From Streptomyces vilmorinianum (lineage in GTDB: Bacteria > Actinomycetota > Actinomycetes > Streptomycetales > Streptomycetaceae), in contig NZ_CP040244.1 of NCBI RefSeq assembly GCF_005517195.1, positions 3,862,001 to 3,926,000 on the forward strand: DNA of 64,000 nt. The letters run 5' to 3'. Of this stretch, positions 1 to 8,655 are shown in pieces (positions within the stretch are counted from its first letter, which is position 1; the number at the start of each line of letters is the position of its first letter). A program made the translations under genes and the position numbers. The notes below the pieces were generated by a model. That model was not told the DNA's origin, searched no databases, and saw nothing but the letters and a program-made list of their open reading frames with translations.

Positions 1-93
1 GTCAGTCACCCAGACCGCCATCTCCTCCCGCGGAAAACGCGCGTGCGTACGGGATCTCGGCCGTGCCAGGATGGCGTCGGGAAGCGAGGTCTC

Positions 94-747
94 GTGGACG
101 AGTTGAGGCGATTCCGCCTGGCGCTGGCCGCATGGGCGGCCGGCGGAGCGGGGGCGGGTGCGGCGGCCGCGGTGGCGCGGGAGTCGGCCAGTGATGTGCG
201 GAAGATCGTGCTCGTCGAGGGCAGCAGTGATCAGGTCGCGCTCGAAGTGCTGGCCGCGCGCTTCGGTCGCGACCTCGGTGCGGAGGGCGTCTCGGTGGTA
301 CCGCTCGGCGGTGCGACGAACATCGGGCGTTTTCTGGATGTGTGCGGTCCTCCTGGGCTCGGCCTCCCGCTGGCCGGTCTCTGTGACATCGGCGAGGAGC
401 GGCATTTCCGGCGTCATCTGGAGCGGGTCGGGCTCGCGTCCGGTCTCACGCAGGCCGGGCTGGAGACGCTCGGGTTCCATGTGTGCGTCGCGGACCTGGA
501 GGACGAGCTGATCCGCGCTCTCGGGGCCGAGGGGGTGCAGCAGGTGATCGACGCCCAGGGCGAGATGCGCCCCTTCCGCACTTTCCAGGGCCAGCCGGCG
601 CAGCGGGAACGGCCCGTGGAGCACCAGTTGCGACGCTTCATGGGCACGCACAGCGGTCGTAAGGCGCTCTACGCGCAGGCGCTGGTCGCGCACGTTGACC
701 TCGAGCGCGTGCCCCGGCCGCTGGAGCACCTTCTCACGCACGTCTGA
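94..747 (+). CDS. TOPRIM-domain protein (OLD-nuclease-like fragment family)
   Basis: Stand-alone TOPRIM-like protein of about 217 residues. The core reads VLVEGSSDQVALEVL, the TOPRIM glutamate motif, followed by a glycine-rich VVPLGGATNIGRFL and a second acidic patch, LCDIGEE. OLD-type nucleases carry this domain after an ATPase, but no ATPase domain is present here. The same reading frame is open to the left edge of the window. I chose GTG at 94 because the start of the recognisable family sequence (DELRRFRLALAAWAAGG) follows it and a GAGG lies just upstream; GTG at 43 is the alternative. It converges on tpg with only 18 bp between them. Related short proteins are common in Streptomyces and their function is not known to me. 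Confidence 0.72.
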   Translation: MDELRRFRLALAAWAAGGAGAGAAAAVARESASDVRKIVLVEGSSDQVALEVLAARFGRDLGAEGVSVVPLGGATNIGRFLDVCGPPGLGLPLAGLCDIGEERHFRRHLERVGLASGLTQAGLETLGFHVCVADLEDELIRALGAEGVQQVIDAQGEMRPFRTFQGQPAQRERPVEHQLRRFMGTHSGRKALYAQALVAHVDLERVPRPLEHLLTHV

Positions 748-765
748 GTTCAGAAGACCTGAGCC

Positions 766-1323
766 CTACAGGTCGAACTCGAGGTGCTGGATGTCGGTGA
801 AGCGGACCTCTTCCAGGGAGCCGGCGCGGCGGCCGCTGTCCTGGAAGTACACCTCCTTGAGTCCTTCGGCGGTGATGTCCTGGAGTTCCTGGTCGGTGGC
901 GCCCTGTTCCTGGGCGGCGAAGAGGCGGGCGGCGTACCGGGGCGGCAGGGCGACCGTGAGGTGGCGGATCCGGTCCTCGTCGGTGGAGCCGATCGGAGCG
1001 GTGTAGCCGATCCGCGCGCGGGTGTCGATGACGATGCCGTCGGTGGCCGCCGCCTTCTGCCGGGCCTTGGCACGGATCTGTGGCTGCCACCGCCGCTTGA
1101 CCTCGTTCTCCAGCCGGGCGGCGAGGTCGGGGCGGGGCTTCTTGATCTGGTCCTTCACGTACCGCTCGACGGTGCGCTGGGACACCCGGAGCATCTGGGC
1201 GACGGCCTTCGTGCCCTTGAGCTGCTTGACGAGGTAGCGCATCTGCGCCCCTGCCGACTTCGGGATGGGGCGGGTGAACGCCTTTTGCACCGCCTGGTCC
1301 AGGCCGTCACCGAACATGCTCAT
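766..1323 (-). CDS. tpg: Telomere-protecting terminal protein Tpg
   Basis: Protein of 185 aa matching the Tpg family (about 184 aa) over its full length. Tpg is attached covalently to the 5' ends of linear Streptomyces replicons and primes DNA synthesis that fills the terminal gap. Visible parts: the N-terminal family block AFTRPIPKSAGAQMRYLVKQ, a helix-turn-helix at about 36-60 (KAVAQMLRVSQRTVERYV), then a basic region to about 90. Threonine 114 (in APIGST) sits at the position I recall as the nucleotidylated residue in S. coelicolor Tpg. It is the second gene of the tap-tpg operon, starting 7 bp after tap. Nothing looks damaged, so it is probably functional. Confidence 0.95.
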   Translation of the reverse strand: MSMFGDGLDQAVQKAFTRPIPKSAGAQMRYLVKQLKGTKAVAQMLRVSQRTVERYVKDQIKKPRPDLAARLENEVKRRWQPQIRAKARQKAAATDGIVIDTRARIGYTAPIGSTDEDRIRHLTVALPPRYAARLFAAQEQGATDQELQDITAEGLKEVYFQDSGRRAGSLEEVRFTDIQHLEFDL

Positions 1324-1330
1324 CGCCTAT

Positions 1331-3598
1331 CTACTCCCCGCTGTCGACGTTGGTGACGGTGCCGTCCTTGATGTACCGGGCGAGGTTGAGCTCGGGGGCG
1401 TCGAACTGTTCGCGTACGCCTTCGCCCCACAGCACGGTCTGGGTGCCCTCGTGTTTGACCAGCCCCGGGTTCACGCCGAGCTTGAAGCCGCCCGGGAGCG
1501 GCTTGCCCTCGCGGTAGGGAAGGAAGTCCAGCGGGGACTCGCCGTCGGCCGCGTACACGGCGCAGTCGGAGAGGATCGCGACCGGGTACTGCCCGGTGAA
1601 GGCGGCGTGCTTGACGATCTTGCGGTGCATGTTGACGCGGGTGCGGGAGATGACCGCGTCGCGGATGTCCGGGCGCCACGTCGGGCGGGCGAGAGCGCGC
1701 CAGGGCTCGCCGGGCTTCCAGCCCTCGCCACGCGGGCGCTCGCGCAGCTTGCCGATGCCGCCCTTCACGGTCGCCTTGATCGCGGACACGACGATCGCCA
1801 GCTGCGGGTCGCGCTGCCGGTAGCCGTCCATCGCCTTCAGGAAGTCCTCCGGGCTCACGTCGGCCGGTACCCCGAGGTCGGCCATCGTCGCGATGTACGC
1901 GTCGCGCAGCCGGTTGTACCAGCCGTCGAGGTAGCGGCCGTTCTCGTAGCGGATGTACGCCTCGATCGGCGCGACGTGGTAGCCGAGCTCGACGGCGTAC
2001 GCGATGGTCGGCGTCGCGTACCAGGCCGGCCCCTCGGGGCGATCGCCCTTCGGCGTGAACGGGCTGGGCAGCAGCTCGCTGTCCAGCTGGACCCACTCCT
2101 TGCCGGACTTCACCCGGGACAGGTCGACGTGGGACAGGTCGACGAGCCAGGAGCCGGGGAGCTTGGGGTCGAAGACGGGGTTCTTGACGTGGGTGGGTGC
2201 GCCGAGGCCGACGATCAGTCCGTTGGCGCCGGCGGCGAAGGCCATGTTGACGTCGATGCCGACCAGGTGCCGCCTGGTGCATTCGTCGTCGGTGAGCGGC
2301 CTCGCCCAGTCGTACGCCTCCTCGAAGAGCCTCTCCGCGGGGGTCCGCCTGTGGAAGCGCGGGAGGCCGGCGAGGACAGGGTGTCCGTCCGGGGCCTCGC
2401 ACGGCGCGGGGTCGACCGGGTCCTTCCCCAGCGAGCCGGGGTTGTGCTCGGAGTGCCGTTTGCCGTCCGCGCCCGGTTCGGAGGCGCGGGTCGGCGGGTG
2501 GAGGGCGGTCATCAGTTCCAGGCCGGTCACGGCGGTCGAGCCGCGCGGGGTCATCACCCGCTCCGCGTACGTGCCGAGCAGCCGCGCGAGTTCCGCGGGC
2601 GGAAGCTGGGCGGCGTCGGCCCAGTGGCGGGCGTCGAGCGCGTCCCACGAGGGGATGCAGAGCTGGACGCAGGAGCGCTCCGATCCCTGCGCGGGGCGGT
2701 AGATCCTCGCCCACGGGCCGAAGCCTCTCTTCGTGAGCTTCCAGTCCGCGCGCGCCAGCTGCTTGGTTGCCTTGTGGCCCTCCGGCAGCCGCCCGGCGAG
2801 GCGCTCTTCCTCGGTGAGGCGGACTGGGAGTCCGTAGCGCTCGAGCGCGGCCTCGGTGAGTACGAGCAACGGGTCGGCGTCCTTGCCGGGCCCGGACAGC
2901 TTCGGCTGCCCGAGCTTGGCCTCCGTGAGGGTCCAGTCGACCAGGGTCGGGAGGGACTTGGCCGGGACGTCCAGGACCAGGCCGCCGACGCAGTACGCGA
3001 GGACCTCGCCGTCGTCGGTGACGTCGACGACCGCGAGCGGGCCGTTCTCGAAGCGCGGGTCGGCGCCGGCGGGGGTGCTCGCGGGGGCGGCCTGCCTCGC
3101 ACCTGGGCGACGCGACGTCGGCGACGGCCTGGTGGTGCGCGCTGGACGCGGCACGGCGGCCGGAGCGGCGACGGTGTCGGTGGAGGCGGTGGTGACGGCG
3201 GGATGGGGCTGGGTGCTGTCCGAGTCGATCGGGATCGCAGTGTCGATCGCAGTGTCGGACGTCGCGCCTGTGGACGGAGTCCGCGTCTCCGGGGCGGGGG
3301 TGGGTGGCACCGGCTCCGTGTCCTGCGCGGCGGGCGTGACGGTGTTGGTGGGGGCGGGGTAGAGCTGCGCGAGCTTCTCCAGCAGCCGTGCGTACGCCTC
3401 GCGCTCGGGCATCCGCGGTTCCGTCCTGGTCTTGCTCGACTCCCAGCCACTCACCGTGGCGCGGCGCACCTTCAGCGCTGCGGCCACCTCGTCCAGCGTG
3501 AGACCGTGCGCCTGGCGCAGGCGCTTGCGCTCCTCCGGCGGCGGCAGTGCGGAACGGGACGCGACCAGCGCGTCGACCGCGTCGAACAACTCGGACAT
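1331..3598 (-). CDS. tap: Telomere-associated protein Tap
   Basis: Protein of 755 aa, close to the usual Tap length of about 740. Tap binds the 3' overhang of the telomere and recruits Tpg; it has also been described as a telomere-associated primase. Residues 24-56 form an Xre-like helix-turn-helix (LTLDEVAAALKVRRATVSGW). Residues 80-180 are a low-complexity Pro/Thr/Ala linker. The C-terminal half has an order resembling family-B polymerase motifs: GIDVNMAFAAG at about 447-457, a Lys/Gly-rich IKATVKGGIGKL at about 607-618, and AILSDCAVYA at about 674-683. That resemblance is my inference. ATG start at 3598, first gene of the operon with tpg; tandem repeats lie just upstream. Confidence 0.94.
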   Translation of the reverse strand: MSELFDAVDALVASRSALPPPEERKRLRQAHGLTLDEVAAALKVRRATVSGWESSKTRTEPRMPEREAYARLLEKLAQLYPAPTNTVTPAAQDTEPVPPTPAPETRTPSTGATSDTAIDTAIPIDSDSTQPHPAVTTASTDTVAAPAAVPRPARTTRPSPTSRRPGARQAAPASTPAGADPRFENGPLAVVDVTDDGEVLAYCVGGLVLDVPAKSLPTLVDWTLTEAKLGQPKLSGPGKDADPLLVLTEAALERYGLPVRLTEEERLAGRLPEGHKATKQLARADWKLTKRGFGPWARIYRPAQGSERSCVQLCIPSWDALDARHWADAAQLPPAELARLLGTYAERVMTPRGSTAVTGLELMTALHPPTRASEPGADGKRHSEHNPGSLGKDPVDPAPCEAPDGHPVLAGLPRFHRRTPAERLFEEAYDWARPLTDDECTRRHLVGIDVNMAFAAGANGLIVGLGAPTHVKNPVFDPKLPGSWLVDLSHVDLSRVKSGKEWVQLDSELLPSPFTPKGDRPEGPAWYATPTIAYAVELGYHVAPIEAYIRYENGRYLDGWYNRLRDAYIATMADLGVPADVSPEDFLKAMDGYRQRDPQLAIVVSAIKATVKGGIGKLRERPRGEGWKPGEPWRALARPTWRPDIRDAVISRTRVNMHRKIVKHAAFTGQYPVAILSDCAVYAADGESPLDFLPYREGKPLPGGFKLGVNPGLVKHEGTQTVLWGEGVREQFDAPELNLARYIKDGTVTNVDSGE

Positions 3599-3611
3599 GG
3601 AACACCTCCTG

Positions 3612-3693
3612 GCTCACAGCCTAGCCCCGTGGACCGTACGGATCGCGCACGTCGACCGTACGAGAGTCGTGCATGTCGCGTACGGCTGTGAGC
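3612..3693. promoter_or_regulatory. Tandem and inverted repeats upstream of tap
   Basis: Two imperfect direct repeats, both opening with GACCGTACG and closing with GCAC/GCAT plus GTC, lie head to tail at 3632-3653 and 3654-3677. A partial third copy, GCGTACGG, follows at 3678-3685. The array is enclosed by a perfect 10-bp inverted repeat, GCTCACAGCC at 3612-3621 and GGCTGTGAGC at 3684-3693. It begins 14 bp upstream of the tap start codon, so it covers the probable promoter. It could be an autoregulatory operator for the N-terminal HTH of Tap or a binding site for Tap/Tpg; the sequence does not say which. Confidence 0.6.
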
Positions 3694-4399
3694 GGCGGCT
3701 GAGCTGACGGGGTTGGGGGAAGGCGTCGGCTCGGGTGTGCTGACGGGGCGGGCAGGGGCGGGCACATGCTGCCATGCAGGGGGGTGCCTTCCGTGCCGGG
3801 TGCGGCCGAACGGCACACTGTTCCTGCCGCCGGTCGCTCACGGGAGAGCGGTCCGGTCATCGGATCACCCCCTCCACACGACGTACCGGGAACGGCGCCG
3901 CACCCTGGCCACGGGCGACTCGACGGCTGCTGCGGGCTTGACGGCCAGGACGGCCCCCATCTCATCTGTGCAGGCTGTGGTGCCGATGTCGCCACCAAGG
4001 AGTCCGACTGCCGGACTCAGCATCTGGTGGCGTCGGCCGCTGCCGCTGTCCTCCGAGCCCCAAAGGTCTCGGCGCGCTGCATGCTCGGCTTCGCCGGAGA
4101 GAGCTGTTCGCCCTGCTCGTTGGCGGTGATCTGCCGCCCGACTCCGCGGGGGGCCGTGAGGGTGCGCACCCCGGGTCCGGGCGTGTCGTGCGCTCGGCCC
4201 TGCGACCCCTCATCGAGAGCTGGAAGGGTACGTCGGCGCAGCGCTGCCGCGGTGTGCGTGCGGCTCAGCACGCGGGCTGCGGGCACGGCTGAGTCTGCCG
4301 GTACCGCTCGTCAGCGGAATCCGATGCGTCACGGGTCATTGCCTCCGTGCGGGGCACGGTCGCGGTCCCCGGATCCGCGCGGCGGACAGGTACACCCCC
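3694..4399. other. Gene-poor interval between tap and the metallo-hydrolase
   Basis: About 700 bp with no convincing intact gene. Several overlapping frames are open, as expected at this GC content. Only one short stretch on the + strand (about 3850-4074) looks protein-like and is listed separately. I see no tRNA, terminal repeat or mobile element here. Confidence 0.5.
3850..4074 (+). pseudogene. Possible remnant of a Cys-rich Streptomyces protein
   Basis: In the frame of an ATG at 3766, the translation contains GCCGLDGQDGPHLICAGCG followed by ADVATKESDC. This Cys-rich block, with paired cysteines and a CxxCG element, resembles the C-terminal part of a family of uncharacterised Streptomyces proteins that I recognise only loosely. 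The sequence before and after it loses protein character: runs of Ala/Arg/Pro, and antisense overlap with the metallo-hydrolase gene beyond 4400. I read it as a degraded gene fragment. It could be a real small protein starting at 3766, or chance. Confidence 0.32.
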
Positions 4400-5314
4400 C
4401 TAAGGGACCGGACGGCCTTCCCGGATGTGACACGTGAATCCGTCGCCCTCCCGCCGTACTTCCGCGAAGCCCGCGCCGCCGAAGTGGGCGGGCACGATCA
4501 GTTCCCGTTCAGCGGCGGCCCGTTCGAGGATGCGGCGGCGGGTGGACGCCGCTGCTCGGGCGTCCCGGCAGAAGCAGCTGTTGCAGGTCGGGGCGAGGAT
4601 CTGTACGGGGCTGTGCAGGACGTCGCCGACGAATACCGCTCGGTCGCCTTCGGATTCGAGGCGCAGCACGCACGAGCCGGGGGTGTGGCCGGGTGCGGGA
4701 TCCAGGGTGAGGTGGTCGTCGATGCGGTGGAAGCCGTCCCACAGTACGGATTGGCCGGAACGGTGGACGGGCGCGACGCTGTCCTCGTAGACCCGGCGGT
4801 CGTCCTCGTGGCGGCCGGTGTCGTGGGCGTTGTCCGGGCCGAAGTAGGCGTCGTCGGCGGCCGGGATGAGGTATTGGGCGTGGGGGAAGGTGGGGACCCA
4901 CTCCCCCTCGACGCCGACGGTGTTCCAGCCGACGTGGTCGGCGTGGAGGTGGGTGTTGACGACGACGTCGACGTCTTCGGGGTGGATGCCGGCGCGTGCC
5001 AGGCAGCCGAGGAAGTCGCCCTGCCAGTGGTGGAACTGCGGTGAGCCGGGCCGCTCGCGCCCGTTGCCCACTCCGGTGTCGACCAGGACCGTCCGTCCGC
5101 CGCTGCGCAGCGCCCAGGTCTGGAGCGCCATGACGGCCCCGTCGCTGTCCGGGTCCCAGTGGTCGGGTGCCAGCCAGTCCTCGTTGTCCTTCCACAGTGC
5201 GGTCCCGGATTCCGGTACGAGGTCTCGGGCGGGCGCGAACGCGCCCTGCCACTCGACGACCCGGATGATCTCGACGTCTCCGAGCATCATGTTCTGCGGG
5301 CTTTGACTCTTCAT
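4400..5314 (-). CDS. MBL-fold metallo-hydrolase
   Basis: Protein of 304 aa with the metallo-beta-lactamase metal motif THLHADH at about 121-127, a downstream PGHTPGSCVL histidine block, a metal-bridging Asp in AVFVGDVLHSP and a C-terminal VPAHFGG. This is the layout of the quorum-quenching lactonase / AttM-like group, but substrate cannot be read from the motifs and no secretion signal is present. ATG at 5314 follows a short leader. The gene is divergent from a frameshifted AraC regulator 100 bp away, the usual arrangement of a regulator and its target, so its normal control may be lost. Confidence 0.85.
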   Translation of the reverse strand: MKSQSPQNMMLGDVEIIRVVEWQGAFAPARDLVPESGTALWKDNEDWLAPDHWDPDSDGAVMALQTWALRSGGRTVLVDTGVGNGRERPGSPQFHHWQGDFLGCLARAGIHPEDVDVVVNTHLHADHVGWNTVGVEGEWVPTFPHAQYLIPAADDAYFGPDNAHDTGRHEDDRRVYEDSVAPVHRSGQSVLWDGFHRIDDHLTLDPAPGHTPGSCVLRLESEGDRAVFVGDVLHSPVQILAPTCNSCFCRDARAAASTRRRILERAAAERELIVPAHFGGAGFAEVRREGDGFTCHIREGRPVP

Positions 5315-5415
5315 GCCGTCGACCGTAGGAGAGGTGAAGTGAGCTGCTCAATGCCTGTTTTGCTCTGGTGAATACGCGAACGTCTCAGGTGTGAGGCGAG
5401 CGGGGGTACGCTGCG

Positions 5416-6338
5416 GTGGTGGATGTGGTGAGTGACGCGATCTCGGCGGTACGCATCGGGCGGGCCTTCTCCGACCGGGTGCGGGTGAGCGGGAGTTGGT
5501 GCGCACGGCTCGCCCCGTACGCGGGTGCGGGCTTCCACGTGGTGTTGGAGGGGAGCTGCTGGCTGCTGCCCGACGGCAGTTCGCCGGTCTCGCTCGGTGC
5601 GGGCGACGCCGTACTTCTGCCGCACGGTACGGGGCATGTGATCGCCGACTCCCCCGCCGACGCGGCGACCGTGGCGCGGGCGGTGCCGTTCGAGCGGTGG
5701 GACGACAGGGGCTCGTCCCACGGGCCACACGTCGCGGGCGGTGGGGTGGAGATGCTGTGCGGGAAGTACCGGCTCGACCACGCTCGTGCGCACCCGCTCA
5801 TGGCGGAGCTGCCGACGCTGGTCCATCTGCCGAACCGCGTGGGCAGCAACCCCGAACTGCGTGCCGCCATCGATCTGCTGGGCAGCGAGCTCGGCGCCGG
5901 GCGGCCCGGGTCCGGTATCGCGGTTCCCGGGCTCGTGGACCTGCTCCTCGTGTACATGATCCGTTCGTGGGTGGCCCAGGACACGAGCGGAGTGTGGCCG
6001 GCCGTTCTTGGGGATCCGGTGACGGCCGCCGCCCTGCGGGCGCTGCACGCGGACCCGGGTGCCGGTGGACCAACGACCGCCTGGCCGCCGAGGCGGGCGT
6101 CTCCCGCCCGACCCTCGCGCGCCGTTTCGCTGCCCTCGTCGGCCGTCCGCCGATGACGTACCTGACCTGGTGGCGCCTGACCCTCGCGGCCACGTCGCTC
6201 CGCGACACCCAGGACTCCCTGGCCGCCATCGCCCGCCGCGTCGGGTACGGAACCCCGTACGCCCTCTCGCATGCCTTCAGCCGGGAGTTCGGGACGACGC
6301 CGGGGCGGTACCGGGCGCGGTACGCGACACGTGCGTAG
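5416..6338 (+). pseudogene. AraC-family regulator broken by a 1-base deletion
   Basis: The first about 215 codons (frame of GTG 5416) encode an AraC_binding cupin-like N-terminal region: WCARLAPYAGAGFHVVLEG, then a 'cupin_6'-type domain. At 6060/6061 the sensible reading jumps by -1 and continues as RWTNDRLAAEAGVSRPTLARRF, then IARRVGYGTPYALSHAFSREFG to the stop at 6338, which is the two-helix AraC DNA-binding domain. Restoring one C between GGT and GCC gives the family-typical GRRWTNDRLA, so a single-base loss or a sequencing error explains it. As written, the product ends at 6156 without a DNA-binding domain. Divergent from the metallo-hydrolase, its likely target. Confidence 0.85.
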
Positions 6339-6539
6339 CGGGCGGCGTGGGTTCTCAGGGCTGCGGGGGCCACGCAGGACATCGCGATGCGCCCGTCTGC
6401 GGCTCGGCTCCGTGCCGGGCTTCGAGGAGTCGCTGTGCGCCGGCACCGGTTCGGCGGGAGACCCACTTGACCTTCCCACCGGTGTGAACCTTTAACGTCC
6501 TGACCTGAGACGGCCGTTCCCACACCGCAGGAGAAATTT

Positions 6540-7160
6540 GTGACCTCTATCGTCGATCACCGCGACAGTCGGACGGCGGGAACCCGCTCGTTCCTCTTCG
6601 TGCTCGGCAGCTCCCGCGCAGACGGCAATACGGAGATACTCGCGCGGGCGGCCGCCGAGCGGTTGCCGGCCGATGTCCCGCAGCGGTGGGTGGACCTGGC
6701 CCGGCTGCCGTTGCCGGACTTCCAGGACGGGCGGCACGAGACCGCCGGCTGGTCGGCCGGGGAGAACGAGGAGACGTTGCGTCAGGCGACCTTGGAGGCC
6801 ACCGACATCGTCCTCGCCTCTCCGCTGTACTGGTACACCCTGTCCGCGCAGACCAAGCGCTACCTCGACTACTGGTCGGGCTGGCTGACGGCGCCGGGCT
6901 CGGACTTCAAGGAGCGGATGGCGGGCCGGACTCTGTGGGGCGTGACGGTGATGGCGCACCGCGAGGACAGCGTCGCCGGCGGACTGGAGACGACCCTCAA
7001 CCACACGGCCGCGTATCTCGGGATGCGTTTCGGCGGGCTGCTGTGCGGCAGCGCTTCGCGTCCCGGTCAGGTGCGGGACGACGAGCAGGCGCTGATCCGC
7101 GCCACGACCTTCTTCCGGCGCGAGGCGCCGCTCGCGCGGTTCCCGTACGAGCAGGGCTGA
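6540..7160 (+). CDS. NAD(P)H-dependent oxidoreductase, flavodoxin-like fold
   Basis: Protein of 206 aa with the FMN-phosphate loop LGSSRADGNTEILA at about 23-36, then ASPLYWYTLSAQTKRYLDYW at about 99-118, the typical second FMN-contacting loop of NADPH-dependent FMN reductases and NAD(P)H quinone oxidoreductases. Cytoplasmic; the electron acceptor is unknown. GTG start at 6540 is supported by AGGAGA seven bases upstream. Stand-alone gene after a 200-bp spacer behind the broken AraC gene. It is complete, with no motif missing. Confidence 0.86.
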   Translation: MTSIVDHRDSRTAGTRSFLFVLGSSRADGNTEILARAAAERLPADVPQRWVDLARLPLPDFQDGRHETAGWSAGENEETLRQATLEATDIVLASPLYWYTLSAQTKRYLDYWSGWLTAPGSDFKERMAGRTLWGVTVMAHREDSVAGGLETTLNHTAAYLGMRFGGLLCGSASRPGQVRDDEQALIRATTFFRREAPLARFPYEQG

Positions 7161-7308
7161 GCGCGCTGCTCGGAAAGGGCATGGTGCGTCGGGAAGTTGA
7201 CGTCTGTCTCTCGACGCCCTTCGCAGCCCGGGGCGACTGCGGCTTCCTGAGCAGGTGGAGACCGAAGGGCCGCCCATGTCCTCGTGGCTCGTGTGATCTG
7301 ATGTCGCG

Positions 7309-7890
7309 ATGAACGCGATACCTCCCGTGGTCCGGGCCGGCGGCATGTGTCGGACCGAGCAGCCTGCCTTCACGCTCGACAGCGGCTGCGTGCTGCGTCC
7401 GTGGGAGCAGCAGGACGTGGATGTCCTCGTCGGCTCGTGCCACGACCCGGACATCCAGATGTGGAACCGGCCCGGTCTGCTGTCGCTGGACCAGGCCCGC
7501 GCGAGGATCGTGCGGTGGGGTGAACGATGGCTGAGTGAACAGGCGGCGATCTGGGCGATCGCACCGGTCGCCGGCGCCCGGCCTGTCGGTCTGATCGGAC
7601 TCGGCGACCTCGATCTTGCGGCAGGCGACGCCGAGTTGCTCTACTGGCTTCTGCCCGAGGGGCGAGGGCGGGGACTCATGGTGGAGGCTACGGTCCGGAT
7701 CAGTCGGTGGGCGCTGGACGACCTGGGCCTGCACCGGCTCCGTATCACTCACTCCGTCGCGAATCCGGCGTCGTGCCGGGTGGCGACGGCGGCGGGATTC
7801 CTCCTCGAGGGGACGATGCGCAGCGCTCTTCTCCACGCCGACGGGTGGCACGACGAGCACCTGCACGCGCGCGTACAGGGCGATCAGTGA
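7309..7890 (+). CDS. GNAT-family N-acetyltransferase (RimJ/RimL-like)
   Basis: Protein of 193 aa of the GNAT_acetyltran_3 type. It opens with the usual substrate strand (LDSGCVLRPWEQQDVDVLV), and the acetyl-CoA pyrophosphate loop appears as LLPEGRGRGLMVEA at about 117-130. It ends with the conserved HRLRITHSVANPASCRVATA stretch in which the Asn and the following helix close the cofactor site. These enzymes acetylate protein N-termini, aminoglycosides or small amines; the substrate here is not determinable. ATG start at 7309. Stand-alone. Confidence 0.88.
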   Translation: MNAIPPVVRAGGMCRTEQPAFTLDSGCVLRPWEQQDVDVLVGSCHDPDIQMWNRPGLLSLDQARARIVRWGERWLSEQAAIWAIAPVAGARPVGLIGLGDLDLAAGDAELLYWLLPEGRGRGLMVEATVRISRWALDDLGLHRLRITHSVANPASCRVATAAGFLLEGTMRSALLHADGWHDEHLHARVQGDQ

Positions 7891-7998
7891 GCCGCGTGGG
7901 CGGGACGGGCGGGTCGGTCAGGGGCGTTCGGGTGGCTGTCGCTCTCACTCCTCGGAATGGCGTTCCCCTGCGCGACTGAACAAGGCACCATCACGGTC

Positions 7999-8610
7999 AT
8001 GCTGATCGACCATGAGGGCACTGCGCCCAGCGTCCACCCGTCCGCTTACGTCGCGCCCAATGCGACCCTGTGCGGCGACGTGCGCGTGGGCCCCGGATGC
8101 CGGGTGCTGTTCGGGGCGGTGCTGACCGCCGAGGGCGGGCCGGTGGAACTCGGCGAGGACAGCATCGTCATGGAGAACGCGGTCCTGCGCGGGACCCGCC
8201 GCGACCCGTTGCACGTGGGCCGGCAGGTCCTGGTCGGGCCCACCTCGTATCTGACCGGCTGCACGGTGGAGGACGAGGTGTTCCTGGCCACCGGCAGCCG
8301 CGTCTTCAACGGGGCCCGCATCGGCACCCGCTCCGAGGTGCGCATCAACGGCGTCGTACACCTGCGCACGGTCCTGCCGCCGGACAGCACGGTGCCGATC
8401 GGGTGGGTCGCGGTCGGCGACCCGGCGCAGGTCCTGCCGCCGGACCGGCACGAGTCGATCTGGGCGGTGCAGAAGGATCTGGACTTCCCCGGCTACGTCT
8501 TCGGCCTGGCCCGCCCCGGCGAGGGGCAGAGCCTCATGCCTGAGCTGACGCGTCGTTTCGGTGGATCGCTGGGGCGCCATCGTGGCGATCGACCCGTGCC
8601 GCCGTCGTAG
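7999..8610 (+). CDS. Gamma-carbonic-anhydrase-like left-handed beta-helix protein
   Basis: Protein of 203 aa built on hexapeptide repeats (VHPSAYVAPNATLCGDVRVG, then LFGAVLTAEGG and NAVLRGT), the LbetaH fold of the gamma carbonic anhydrase / PaaY / YrdA group. A true gamma carbonic anhydrase shows three zinc histidines. Here I see only one clear candidate (VVHLRT), so enzymatic activity is uncertain and a transferase-like or structural role is possible. ATG at 7999 is preferred over an upstream in-frame codon at 7957 because the family sequence begins there. Cytoplasmic, monocistronic. Confidence 0.75.
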   Translation: MLIDHEGTAPSVHPSAYVAPNATLCGDVRVGPGCRVLFGAVLTAEGGPVELGEDSIVMENAVLRGTRRDPLHVGRQVLVGPTSYLTGCTVEDEVFLATGSRVFNGARIGTRSEVRINGVVHLRTVLPPDSTVPIGWVAVGDPAQVLPPDRHESIWAVQKDLDFPGYVFGLARPGEGQSLMPELTRRFGGSLGRHRGDRPVPPS

Positions 8611-8655
8611 CCCCTGGCCCGCCCCAGTCCGCCGCGGCGCCGAGACGCGTTCGCG

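Noticed and set aside
1..3700. Telomere or terminal inverted repeat near tap-tpg
   Set aside because: No run of short palindromes typical of Streptomyces telomeres is present, and neither window edge looks like a chromosome end.
7999..8610. True gamma carbonic anhydrase
   Set aside because: The usual three zinc histidines could not be found; kept as a hexapeptide-fold protein.
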